DNA from: an uncultured Bacteroidaceae bacterium
GTDB lineage: Bacteria > Bacteroidota > Bacteroidia > Bacteroidales > Bacteroidaceae
NCBI GenBank assembly: GCA_904501775.1
Contig: CAJGCJ010000004.1
Coordinates: forward strand, 1-37,532
Direction of reading: 5' to 3'
DNA: 37,532 bases
Both the position numbers and the translations under genes were made by a program. Below, piece by piece: positions 6,870-14,953 of this stretch (positions within the stretch are counted from its first letter, which is position 1; each line of letters starts with the position of its first letter). The notes beneath the pieces were generated by a model, which did no database searches, was not told the DNA's origin, and saw nothing but the letters and a program-made list of their open reading frames with translations.

Positions 6870-8048
6870 ATGGATAATTACAAAGAGAAGCGTTCGGGCG
6901 GTTATGGCTCAAGAAACGTAAACAGAGAGCGTTCATTTAACAACGATTTCAACGGTGAATACAGAAAAAAGAGCCGTCCCCGTTTCAATCGTGACAATGA
7001 GGGTCGCGGACAGTATGTAAAGGTTGAACGCGGTGATAATGGAAGAGCTAATTCCTATGGACGCCAATATGGCTCGGATGTTCCCCGTACCGATGGCGAG
7101 CGTGCCCGTCGATATAACGGCGCAGAAAAAAGCCGTCGCCCCGGATTCCGTAGCGAGGGGTTCTCTCGTGGCGAGAGCAGTGTGAATAACGGAAACTACG
7201 CTAAGGGCTATAGTACAATGCACCGTAGCAGCTACGAACAGCGCGCTGCAAGAACATCGTCATACGACCCCAATGCAAAGTATAGCAAGAAGAAGCGTAT
7301 GGCCTACCGCGAGGCTGCTATCGATCCCGATGCACCCGTACGCTTGAACAAGTATCTTGCAAATGCCGGTATATGTTCGCGTCGTGAGGCTGACAATTAT
7401 ATAACAGCCGGTCTTATAAGTGTAAACGGTGTTGTAGTGAGCGAGCTTGGAACTAAAGTGACTCCCAACGACGATATCCGTTTCAATGGCGAGCGTGTGA
7501 ACCCCGAGCGTAAGGTATATGTCCTTCTCAACAAGCCCAAGGATTGCGTGACAACCGTTGACGATCCTCAGGAGCGTCGCACAGTACTCGACTGTCTCAA
7601 GGGCATTGGTAAAGAGAGAATATACCCCGTTGGCCGTCTCGACCGCAATACGACAGGTGTGTTGCTTCTGACAAATGATGGCGACCTTGCATCGCGTCTT
7701 ACACACCCCAAGTATATGAAGAAGAAAATCTATCATGTCACTTGCGACAAGAATGTGGCAATGTCAGATATGGATCTTCTTGCCGGCGGTATTGAACTTG
7801 AGGATGGTCCTGTATATGCCGATGAGGTCAGCTATGTGAATGATGCCGACCGCTCGCAGATTGGAATCGAGATTCACTCGGGAAAGAACCGTATCGTGCG
7901 CCGTATGATGGAGCATCTCGGCTATCATGTGGCTAAGCTCGACCGTGTATACTTTGCAGGCCTTACCAAAAAGAACCTGAAGCGTGGCGATTGGCGTTAT
8001 CTCACCGATAAGGAGGTTAATATGCTGCGCATGGGTGCATATGAGTAA
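6870..8048 (+). CDS. rluB: 23S rRNA pseudouridine synthase RluB-type with basic N-terminal tail
   Basis: Enzyme of the RsuA/RluB/RluE family, which isomerises uridine in rRNA. Residues 157 to about 205 are an S4 RNA-binding domain (VRLNKYLANAGICSRREAD...ISVNG). The catalytic domain contains GRLDRNTTGVLLLTNDGDL with the nucleophilic Asp at residue 258 and ends with IHSGKNRIVRRMMEHLGY. Before the S4 domain lies a tail of about 150 residues rich in Arg, Asn, Gly, Ser and Tyr, with many RG, RN and SY pairs (YGSRNVNRERS, RGDNGRANSYGRQYG). The tail has no recognisable fold and is probably disordered. It is likely to bind RNA or ribosomes, by inference from composition. Tails of this type are seen on Bacteroidota RluB proteins, so it is not necessarily specific to this strain. 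Which uridine is modified cannot be told here. Confidence 0.93.
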   Translation: MDNYKEKRSGGYGSRNVNRERSFNNDFNGEYRKKSRPRFNRDNEGRGQYVKVERGDNGRANSYGRQYGSDVPRTDGERARRYNGAEKSRRPGFRSEGFSRGESSVNNGNYAKGYSTMHRSSYEQRAARTSSYDPNAKYSKKKRMAYREAAIDPDAPVRLNKYLANAGICSRREADNYITAGLISVNGVVVSELGTKVTPNDDIRFNGERVNPERKVYVLLNKPKDCVTTVDDPQERRTVLDCLKGIGKERIYPVGRLDRNTTGVLLLTNDGDLASRLTHPKYMKKKIYHVTCDKNVAMSDMDLLAGGIELEDGPVYADEVSYVNDADRSQIGIEIHSGKNRIVRRMMEHLGYHVAKLDRVYFAGLTKKNLKRGDWRYLTDKEVNMLRMGAYE

Positions 8049-8076
8049 AAACATAAGAAAAACAGAATAAATCGTT

Positions 8077-9480
8077 ATGAAAGCGATAAAACGAACAAAA
8101 ATTTCCGATTTGCTGAAGAGTACCGCATACGGTACAGAGGTAAACGTAAGAGGATGGGTCAGAACTCGTCGCAGTAGTAAACAGGTTGCATTCGTGGCAC
8201 TTAACGACGGCTCTACTATAAATAACGTTCAGGTGGTTATTGATGTAGAGAAATTCGACGAGGAGCATGTGAAACTCTTTACAACAGGAGCATGTCTCAG
8301 TGTAAACGGTATATTGGTCGAGTCAATCGGTGGCGGACAATCTGTCGAGGTACAGGCTACTGAGATAGAGGTGTTGGGTGAGTGCGACAACACCTATCCT
8401 TTGCAGAAGAAGGGCCAGACAATGGAGTTTATGCGTACAGTGGCTCATTTGCGCCCCCGTACAAATACATTCGGTGCAGTGTTCCGCATACGCCACAACA
8501 TGGCATACGCAATACATAAGTTCTTCCACGACAAGGGATTCTACTATTTCCATACTCCCATTATAACAGCTTCAGACTGTGAGGGTGCAGGTCAGATGTT
8601 CCAAGTTACCACTATGAACCTGTACGACCTGAAGAAAGACGAAGAGGGCAGCATAAAGTATGATAGCGACTTCTTTGGAAAGCAGGCAAGCCTTACCGTA
8701 TCGGGACAGCTTGAGGGTGAGTTGGCTGCTACCGCATTGGGTGCCATATATACATTCGGTCCTACATTCCGTGCCGAGAACTCAAATACACCCCGTCACC
8801 TTGCCGAGTTCTGGATGATTGAGCCCGAGGTTGCATTCAATGACATCATCGACAACATGGACCTCGCCGAAGAGTTCATTAACTATTGTGTACAGTGGGC
8901 TCTTGATCACTGTATGGAAGATATCTCGTTCCTTAACAAGATGGTCGACAAGGAACTTATAGAGCGTTTGCAGTCAATTGTGAATACCGAGTTTGTACGC
9001 TTGCCCTATACAGAGGGTATCAAGATTCTCGAAGAGGCTGTTGCAAACGGACATAAATTCGAGTTCCCCGTATACTGGGGTGTAGATTTGGCATCAGAAC
9101 ATGAGCGTTATCTTGTTGAGACACACTTCAAACGTCCTGTGATACTTACCGATTATCCCAAGGAGATAAAGGCCTTCTATATGAAGCAGAACGAGGATGG
9201 AAAGACTGTCCGTGCTATGGACGTCCTCTTCCCCAAGATTGGCGAGATTATCGGTGGCTCGGAGCGTGAGGCCGACTATAATAAATTGCTCACACGTATA
9301 GAGGAGCTCGGTATTCCTATGAAGGATATGTGGTGGTATCTCGATACACGTAAATACGGTTCATGTCCCCACTCGGGATTCGGTCTCGGATTCGAACGCC
9401 TGCTTCTGTTCGTTACCGGTATGTCGAACATACGCGACGTTATCCCCTTCCCCCGTACTCCGAACAATGCAGAGTTTTAA
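8077..9480 (+). CDS. asnS: Asparagine--tRNA ligase
   Basis: AsnRS charges tRNA-Asn directly. The protein is 467 residues, normal for the bacterial enzyme. Residues about 15-105 form the OB-fold anticodon-binding domain (VRGWVRTRRSSKQVAFVALNDGS). The class II catalytic domain follows: motif 2 PTFRAENSNTPRHLAEFWM with its Arg at residue 232, and motif 3 GLGFERLL at residues 436-443 with Arg 441. HLAEFWMIEPE separates it from aspartyl enzymes. It sits 28 bases after rluB and ends directly in a terminator. Confidence 0.97.
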   Translation: MKAIKRTKISDLLKSTAYGTEVNVRGWVRTRRSSKQVAFVALNDGSTINNVQVVIDVEKFDEEHVKLFTTGACLSVNGILVESIGGGQSVEVQATEIEVLGECDNTYPLQKKGQTMEFMRTVAHLRPRTNTFGAVFRIRHNMAYAIHKFFHDKGFYYFHTPIITASDCEGAGQMFQVTTMNLYDLKKDEEGSIKYDSDFFGKQASLTVSGQLEGELAATALGAIYTFGPTFRAENSNTPRHLAEFWMIEPEVAFNDIIDNMDLAEEFINYCVQWALDHCMEDISFLNKMVDKELIERLQSIVNTEFVRLPYTEGIKILEEAVANGHKFEFPVYWGVDLASEHERYLVETHFKRPVILTDYPKEIKAFYMKQNEDGKTVRAMDVLFPKIGEIIGGSEREADYNKLLTRIEELGIPMKDMWWYLDTRKYGSCPHSGFGLGFERLLLFVTGMSNIRDVIPFPRTPNNAEF

Positions 9481-9484
9481 TATA

Positions 9485-9520
9485 AAGAGAGGCGCTCAAA
9501 TGAAAGAGCGCCTCTCTTGT
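9485..9520 (+). terminator. Terminator after asnS
   Basis: A 13-base-pair perfect stem, AAGAGAGGCGCTC (9485-9497) with its complement at 9506-9518, and an 8-base loop. The T-tract after it is short (TTGTGTTATTGTGT), so termination may be only partly intrinsic. It starts 4 bases after the asnS stop. Confidence 0.8.
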
Positions 9521-9586
9521 GTTATTGTGTATGGGATAGGGTGTGCCTGTATTTCTGTTTTTTTACAATTATTATGCTAAAAAACA

Positions 9587-9618
9587 TTTATTATCACATG
9601 TGGAATGGAATAAAATTG
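9587..9618 (+). promoter_or_regulatory. Possible promoter of manC
   Basis: TTTA at 9587-9590 and TAAAATTG at 9611-9618, 20 bases apart, each one mismatch from the Bacteroidota consensus. The remainder of 9521-9670 is AT-rich without an evident gene or other hairpin. AGGAG at 9659-9663 in front of the ATG is an unusually good ribosome-binding sequence for this window. Confidence 0.4.
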
Positions 9619-9670
9619 TTATACTCGCGTTATAATTAAAAAACGTAAGATATATCTAAAGGAGCACTCT

Positions 9671-10765
9671 ATGGACAGCAATCGTTATTGTGTGATTATG
9701 GCCGGCGGAATAGGCAGCCGTCTGTGGCCTCTTAGCAGAAAGGGATATCCGAAACAGTTCCACGATATACTCGGATGCGGACGTACTCTGTTGCAGCAGA
9801 CCTATGACCGCTATAGTCGCATTGTGCCCAAAGAGAACATAATTGTCTCAACAAATATAGAATATTCCGAGCTTGTGCGTGAACAGCTGCCCGAGATTGG
9901 GGTAGAGCAGATTTTGCACGAGTCATCGTTCCGTGGCACTGCTCCAAGCATAGCGTATGTGGCATGTCATATAAGGCAGCTTAACAAGAATGCCAATATA
10001 GTGGTTGCGCAGTCCGACCAGCTGATACTCGACGAGAATCTGTTTGTCGATACTATAGGCAAGGGACTCGACTTTGTGGCCGAGAACAACAAATTGGTGA
10101 TTATAGGTATCAAGCCTACCTGCCCCGAGACCCGATATGGTTATATACAGATTGACAATGACATCTCTGTTACGGATAAGAGCTCAATCTACAAGGTGCG
10201 CACTTTTACCGAAAAGCCGGCGTATGAGTTTGCGCAGATTTTTATGAAGAGCGGCGAGTTCTATTGGAACTCGGGCATTTATATCTGGAATGTGCAGACT
10301 GTCATCGACACTCTTGCAAAGATGTTGCCCGATATGATGAACGACCTTGAGCGCGTGTTTGCCGAGTTGCCCAACAGGGATGAGCGCAGGCGCAGGGTGT
10401 ATGAGATTTATACTTCGTTCCCGAATGTGTCGATGGATTTGGCGGTGATGGAACGCGCCGATAATGTATTTGTTCAGGTAGGAGAGTTCGGTTGGGCCGA
10501 TATAGGCACTTGGGATTCACTGTACAGCACTCTGCCTAAGGATGCCGACGGTAACCTCAATATGCGTTCCCATGCCATAATATACAACAGCCACGATAAT
10601 GTGATTTCGTTGCCCGAGGGTAAATTGGCCGTCATTCAGGATGTGGAAGGCCTGCTTATTGTAGACTCGGGCAATGTGCTTATGGTGTGCAGGAAAGGCA
10701 ATGAGGGCGACATCAGGAAGTTCTTGAATGATGCCCGCATGAAGATGGGCGAGGAGTATATCTGA
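9671..10765 (+). CDS. manC: Mannose-1-phosphate guanylyltransferase
   Basis: Makes GDP-mannose from mannose 1-phosphate and GTP for surface glycans. The nucleotidyltransferase signature IMAGGIGSRLWPLSRKGYPKQF lies at residues 9-30. Further family features are TAPSIAYVA, VVAQSDQLI, the FTEKP sugar-binding motif with FYWNSGIYIWN, and the left-handed beta-helix-like C-terminal part (GEFGWADIGTWDSLY). At 364 residues it is the stand-alone form without the C-terminal phosphomannose isomerase domain found in two-domain enzymes. It is a single-gene unit with its stop 23 bases from the stop of the converging transglycosylase gene. Confidence 0.93.
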   Translation: MDSNRYCVIMAGGIGSRLWPLSRKGYPKQFHDILGCGRTLLQQTYDRYSRIVPKENIIVSTNIEYSELVREQLPEIGVEQILHESSFRGTAPSIAYVACHIRQLNKNANIVVAQSDQLILDENLFVDTIGKGLDFVAENNKLVIIGIKPTCPETRYGYIQIDNDISVTDKSSIYKVRTFTEKPAYEFAQIFMKSGEFYWNSGIYIWNVQTVIDTLAKMLPDMMNDLERVFAELPNRDERRRRVYEIYTSFPNVSMDLAVMERADNVFVQVGEFGWADIGTWDSLYSTLPKDADGNLNMRSHAIIYNSHDNVISLPEGKLAVIQDVEGLLIVDSGNVLMVCRKGNEGDIRKFLNDARMKMGEEYI

Positions 10766-10788
10766 TAAAAGGGATATTGTTCGGTGGT

Positions 10789-11778
10789 TTAGCGCAGAAC
10801 CCAACGCGGGTTATGCGCTTTTGTCTTCTTAGGGTCGTAGTTCACTCCCTCTTGTGAGGGTATTATCACAGTATAGCTCTTGCGTGTGGTGTTTGGCATC
10901 TTGCTGCTGCGTATCCATGGATTGGCCTCGCGCAGCTGCATGAATGTCAGCCCATGTTTCTTGGCAATGTCAGCCCAGCTGTCTACCGGCTTTTTCACTG
11001 TTATGGCTTTTTCGACTGTGATTGTGGGGTAAAGGTCCTTGCTGTTCAATAGGAAACCGTATTCGATGGGGTTCTCGAATATTGTTTTTGCTGCAAGTAT
11101 TCTGAAAATGTATCGTGAGGTCTCGGGCAAAAGTACCATGTTTATGGCATTGTTCTCCTTTTGTGACTCAATGCGTCGCGATATGTTTGTGAATCCGGTG
11201 TTGTAGCTGGCTGCCACTGTTATCCAATTGCCGAACTTGGCATATGATTTCTTGAGGTAACGGCATGCTGCACGTGTCGATTTTTCTATGTGGTAGCGTT
11301 CGTCTATGTAGTTGTTGATCTCAAGACCGTACTCCTTTCCTGTCTTTTCCATGAATTGCCACAGTCCCGATGCTCCGACGCCTGAACGTGCGTGTATGTC
11401 GCCGTTGCTCTCAATAATCATAAGATACTTGAAGTCTTCGGGAACACCGCACTCCTTAAGAATGGGCTCTATGATGGGGAACAGCCTATTGGCACGTTTT
11501 ATCTGCAGGATAGTATTGGTGTGTGAGTAGGTGAAGGCAAGTATCTCGCGGTCTATCCTCTCACGCCTGTCGTGTCTTGTCAATTCAATCTCTTCGCCGG
11601 CGAATGTAACAACGGTGGGTATCGTTGGAGATACGGCACTGTAAGGTATTCGTGAGTAAGGCATGTTGCTCTCGTCTGTTGCATGGTTCGACTGCAGAAA
11701 CTGTGATACGACAATGAGTGCCGCGACTATTGTCACTGAGGTTATGATTCTGTTTATTATCTGTAATTTGAAGTTCAT
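10789..11778 (-). CDS. Membrane-anchored lytic transglycosylase with C-terminal LysM-like domain (MltD type)
   Basis: A 329-residue peptidoglycan lyase. Residues 10-28 are a hydrophobic signal or anchor segment; no Cys follows it, so it is not a lipoprotein. The SLT domain spans about 100-225: YLMIIESNGD with the catalytic Glu at residue 123, GVGASGLWQFM at 134-143, and AASYNTG at 189-195. Residues about 258-312 form a single LysM-like module (SWADIAKKHGLTFMQLREANPWI...YTVIIPS) that should bind glycan chains. The order SLT then LysM is that of MltD, although MltD usually carries more LysM copies. It is transcribed from a site in the divergent region shared with the rlmL-like gene. Confidence 0.9.
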   Translation of the reverse strand: MNFKLQIINRIITSVTIVAALIVVSQFLQSNHATDESNMPYSRIPYSAVSPTIPTVVTFAGEEIELTRHDRRERIDREILAFTYSHTNTILQIKRANRLFPIIEPILKECGVPEDFKYLMIIESNGDIHARSGVGASGLWQFMEKTGKEYGLEINNYIDERYHIEKSTRAACRYLKKSYAKFGNWITVAASYNTGFTNISRRIESQKENNAINMVLLPETSRYIFRILAAKTIFENPIEYGFLLNSKDLYPTITVEKAITVKKPVDSWADIAKKHGLTFMQLREANPWIRSSKMPNTTRKSYTVIIPSQEGVNYDPKKTKAHNPRWVLR

Positions 11779-11803
11779 TTTGATGGCCGTTTTTATGTAA
11801 ACG

Positions 11804-11835
11804 CGAAGATACAGCTTTTTGATGTAAATAACAAT
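11804..11835 (-). promoter_or_regulatory. Probable promoter of the lytic transglycosylase gene
   Basis: On the minus strand TATCTTCG (complement of 11804-11811) resembles the -7 element with C in place of the second T of TTTG. ATTG (complement of 11832-11835) lies 20 bases upstream. The predicted leader before the ATG at 11778 is under 20 bases. Confidence 0.5.
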
Positions 11836-11867
11836 CTTGTTTCGCTATTCGAATGGTTTTTTCTTTG

Positions 11868-11875
11868 TATCTTTG
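11868..11875 (+). promoter_or_regulatory. Probable -7 element of the rlmL-like gene
   Basis: TATCTTTG matches TAnnTTTG exactly and is followed by CA as in the other promoters of the window. I see no good TTTG at the right distance upstream. It would give a leader of roughly 95 bases before the ATG at 11976. Confidence 0.55.
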
Positions 11876-11975
11876 CAAACGGATTTATGGCAGGGATTGT
11901 TGACCCGATAGCAACATGTCCGGTGCTGTACAATAATTTATTTCAGGGGATGTTCCCTTTTGTTCTTTTAGGTTT

Positions 11976-13652
11976 ATGGAGGAATTTGAACTAATTGCCA
12001 AGACGTTTCAGGGGCTCGAAGAGGTTCTGGCGCAAGAGTTAATGGATTTGGGTGCTAACAATGTGCAGATAGGACGCCGTATGGTATCCTTTACAGGTGA
12101 CAAGGCACTTATGTATAAGGCTAACTTCTGCCTTAGAACGGCTGTTCGTGTCTTGAAGCCGATACTCCATTTTAAAGCTTCTGATGCCGATGAAGTGTAT
12201 AATGTGATAAAAAGCATCGAGTGGGAACAGTATCTCAGCTGTGACTCTACATTCTCGGTAGATGCAGTGGTATATAGCGATGTTTTCCGCCATTCGAAGT
12301 TTGTGGCTTACCGCGTGAAAGATGCTATCGCCGACTATTTCAATGAGAAGAGCGGCCGTCGTCCTTCGGTACGACTCAATAATCCCGACCTTGTTTTCCA
12401 TATTCATATAGCACATGAGGAGTGTACACTTGCCTTCGATAGTTCGGGCGAGTCGCTTCACCGCCGCGGTTATCGCGTTGAGACAGGTGCTGCTCCCATC
12501 AACGAGGTGCTCGCAGCCGGAATGATTCTTCTCACCGGCTGGCGTGGCGAATGCGACTTTATAGACCCCATGTGCGGTTCGGGTACATTGCCCATCGAGG
12601 CTGCATTGATAGCCCGCAATATTGCTCCCGGTGTGTTCCGTCAGGGATTTGCCTTTGAGAAGTGGAAAGATTTTGATGCAGAACTATTCCGTTCGATATA
12701 TGAGGACGATTCTATGGAGCGCGAGTTTAACCATAAGATATATGGTTACGATGTAGACGGACGTATGGTTGCTTGTGCCCGTCGCAATGCTAAATCGGCA
12801 ATGATGAGCGATGTCGTAACAATAGAGTGTCGTGATATTAAAGATTTCGAACAACCAGCCGAGCGTGCATTGATGGTGGTGAATCCTCCTTATGGCGAAC
12901 GTCTTGTGCTCGAAAATCTTTTGCAGGTATACAAGTCGCTCGGTGAGCGTATGAAACATGCTTTCCAAGGTAATGAGGCATGGATAATAAGCAGCAGCTA
13001 CGATTGCTTCGACCAGATAGGTCTCAAGGCTTCGGCACGCATTCCATTGTACAATGGTGATTTGAACTGCGAATTCCGTAAATATGAGCTCTTCCAAGGA
13101 AAGTACAAGGGTTTCCGCGACGAAGGAAACACTTTGGTCAAGGATTTTGCCCCTCTTAAGAGAAAGTCCCGTTTGACAGGTCTGGATGGCGAGGAGCGTA
13201 AGCCCCGCACCCGTCCTCAAACAGACGATATGGCTCCCGATGCTGATGCATCAATGCGTCGTCGTCGCGAACTCGAGTCGTATCTGAAGACACGCATAGC
13301 AAAGAGATTTACAGGCGAGCGCGAGGAAACCGCTCAGACCAACAGCCGCCGTACAGAGGAGAGACGTGACGGATTCAGAAAAGAATCCCATGGCGCAGCT
13401 CCACGCCGCGACGACCGTAAGCCCCGTGACAACGACAAACGATATGGTACCAAGGATTTCAAACGTGGCGACAGCCGTCAGGCAGGTAATGCAGGCTCAA
13501 GGGAGTACAAGCGCAATGACCGCCGGCAGGGTGGTGATGCAGGTCCCAGAGAGTACAAGCGCAACGACCGCCGACAGGGTGGTGATGCTCCAAAATCGTA
13601 TCTGAAGGGCGGTAAGCGCACATTCACAAAGCGCGGTAACAAGGGCGAATAA
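11976..13652 (+). CDS. rlmL: THUMP-domain 23S rRNA guanine-N2 methyltransferase (RlmL-like) with repeat-bearing basic tail
   Basis: SAM-dependent RNA methyltransferase. Residues about 1-160 are the N-terminal/THUMP RNA-binding part (EEFELIAKTFQGLEEVLAQEL at the start). The catalytic Rossmann domain has FIDPMCGSGTLPIEAALIA with DPMCGSGT at residues 197-204 and the guanine-N2 motif NPPY at 303-306. E. coli RlmKL carries a second methyltransferase domain; here it is absent and the family core ends near residue 390. The last 165 residues are highly basic and low in complexity, with tandem units REYKRNDRRQGGDAGP near the end. The tail is probably disordered and RNA-binding by composition. Its function is inferred, not shown. 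The gene is followed 32 bases later by purD. Confidence 0.9.
   Translation: MEEFELIAKTFQGLEEVLAQELMDLGANNVQIGRRMVSFTGDKALMYKANFCLRTAVRVLKPILHFKASDADEVYNVIKSIEWEQYLSCDSTFSVDAVVYSDVFRHSKFVAYRVKDAIADYFNEKSGRRPSVRLNNPDLVFHIHIAHEECTLAFDSSGESLHRRGYRVETGAAPINEVLAAGMILLTGWRGECDFIDPMCGSGTLPIEAALIARNIAPGVFRQGFAFEKWKDFDAELFRSIYEDDSMEREFNHKIYGYDVDGRMVACARRNAKSAMMSDVVTIECRDIKDFEQPAERALMVVNPPYGERLVLENLLQVYKSLGERMKHAFQGNEAWIISSSYDCFDQIGLKASARIPLYNGDLNCEFRKYELFQGKYKGFRDEGNTLVKDFAPLKRKSRLTGLDGEERKPRTRPQTDDMAPDADASMRRRRELESYLKTRIAKRFTGEREETAQTNSRRTEERRDGFRKESHGAAPRRDDRKPRDNDKRYGTKDFKRGDSRQAGNAGSREYKRNDRRQGGDAGPREYKRNDRRQGGDAPKSYLKGGKRTFTKRGNKGE
13503..13588 (+). repeat. Tandem 48-bp coding repeat in the rlmL-like tail
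   Basis: Copy 1 at 13503-13540 and copy 2 at 13551-13588 match at all but two of 38 bases (period 48 bases, 16 codons). A third, degraded unit lies immediately upstream (FKRGDSRQAGNAGS in protein). Both mismatches are third-codon or synonymous-type changes, so the peptide unit is conserved exactly: EYKRNDRRQGGDA. Confidence 0.9.
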
Positions 13653-13684
13653 TTTATGTAAAATAAAAAGGCTAAAATATAACT

Positions 13685-14953
13685 ATGAAAATATTACTTT
13701 TAGGTAGCGGCGGACGCGAACATGCACTTGCATGGAAGATAGCTCAGAGTGAGAAGGTTGAGAAGTTGTACATTGCACCCGGTAATGCAGGAACATCTGC
13801 AGTAGGTGAGAATGTCTCTCTCTCGGCATGTGACTTTGATTCTGTAGCAGAATTTGTACTTGGCAATGATGTGTCAATGGTTGTTGTAGGTCCCGAGGAC
13901 CCGTTGGTAAAGGGTATATACGACTACTTCAAAGGTCGCGAGGATTTGGCGCATGTTGCCGTAATAGGTCCTTCACGCGATGCTGCGCAGCTCGAGGGCA
14001 GCAAGAGCTTTGCCAAGGATTTTATGCAGCGCCACAATATTCCTACAGCTGCTTACAAGTCGTTTGACGGAACACAGCTCGAGGAGGCCTATAAATTCCT
14101 TGAGGGCCTGAAGGCTCCCTATGTGCTTAAGGCCGATGGCTTGTGCGCAGGAAAGGGTGTTCTTATCCTTCCTACTTTGGATGAGGCCAAGTCGCAGTTG
14201 AAAGAGATGTTTGATGGTATGTTCGGCAGCTCGTCAGCGACTGTGGTTATTGAGGAATTCCTCGATGGAATCGAGTGTTCTGTGTTTGTGCTCACCGACG
14301 GAAAAGATTACGTCATCCTTCCCGAGGCTAAGGACTACAAGCGTGTAGGCGAGGGTAATACAGGTCTCAATACCGGTGGAATGGGTTCTATCTCACCAGT
14401 GCCTTTCGCCACCAAAGAGTGGATGCAGAAGGTTGACGAGCGTATAATACGCCCCACTGTTGAGGGCTTGGCTGCAGATGGCCTGTTGTATAAGGGGTTC
14501 ATATTCTTTGGCCTTATCAATGTATGTGGCGAGCCTATGGTAATAGAGTACAATGTGCGTATGGGCGACCCCGAAACCGAGTCGGTTATGTTGCGTCTCA
14601 AGAGCGATATTGTTGAACTCTTCGAAAAGACCGATGCCGGTACACTTGCCGGTGCACAGGTTGAGTTCGACGAGCGCACAGCTGTTTGTGTGATGCTTGT
14701 TTCGGGCGGTTACCCCGAGGCTTACGGTAAGGGCTATGAGATGAGCGGTCTCGAGGATGTAAAAGAGAGCATCCTGTTCCATGCCGGAACAGCTGTTAAA
14801 GATGGCAAGGTTGTGACTGCAGGTGGCCGTGTGCTGGCCGTATGCTCATATGGCAATAACCGTGACGAGGCTCTTGCCAAGTCTTTTGCTTCGGCAAAGA
14901 TGGTCGATTTTGAGAAAAAATATTTCAGAGGGGATATAGGTTTTGACTTATAA
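13685..14953 (+). CDS. purD: Phosphoribosylamine--glycine ligase
   Basis: PurD joins glycine to phosphoribosylamine using ATP, the second step of purine synthesis. Length 422 residues, as expected. The N-domain starts MKILLLGSGGREHALAWK with the GSGGREH motif at 7-13 and continues with GPEDPLVKG. The ATP-grasp domain includes FAKDFMQRHNIPTA, PYVLKADGLCAGKGV and IEEFLDGIECS. NVRMGDPETE with Arg 292 and Asp 295 is the family signature. The C-terminal domain ends in a FRGDIGFD motif. The stop codon overlaps the start of the next gene, so purD probably drives the string of membrane genes behind it. Confidence 0.97.
   Translation: MKILLLGSGGREHALAWKIAQSEKVEKLYIAPGNAGTSAVGENVSLSACDFDSVAEFVLGNDVSMVVVGPEDPLVKGIYDYFKGREDLAHVAVIGPSRDAAQLEGSKSFAKDFMQRHNIPTAAYKSFDGTQLEEAYKFLEGLKAPYVLKADGLCAGKGVLILPTLDEAKSQLKEMFDGMFGSSSATVVIEEFLDGIECSVFVLTDGKDYVILPEAKDYKRVGEGNTGLNTGGMGSISPVPFATKEWMQKVDERIIRPTVEGLAADGLLYKGFIFFGLINVCGEPMVIEYNVRMGDPETESVMLRLKSDIVELFEKTDAGTLAGAQVEFDERTAVCVMLVSGGYPEAYGKGYEMSGLEDVKESILFHAGTAVKDGKVVTAGGRVLAVCSYGNNRDEALAKSFASAKMVDFEKKYFRGDIGFDL

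Noticed and set aside
12684..13220. A 178-codon minus-strand frame inside the rlmL-like gene
   Set aside because: Antisense to the methyltransferase core; composition is the mirror of the coding strand and no motif is seen.
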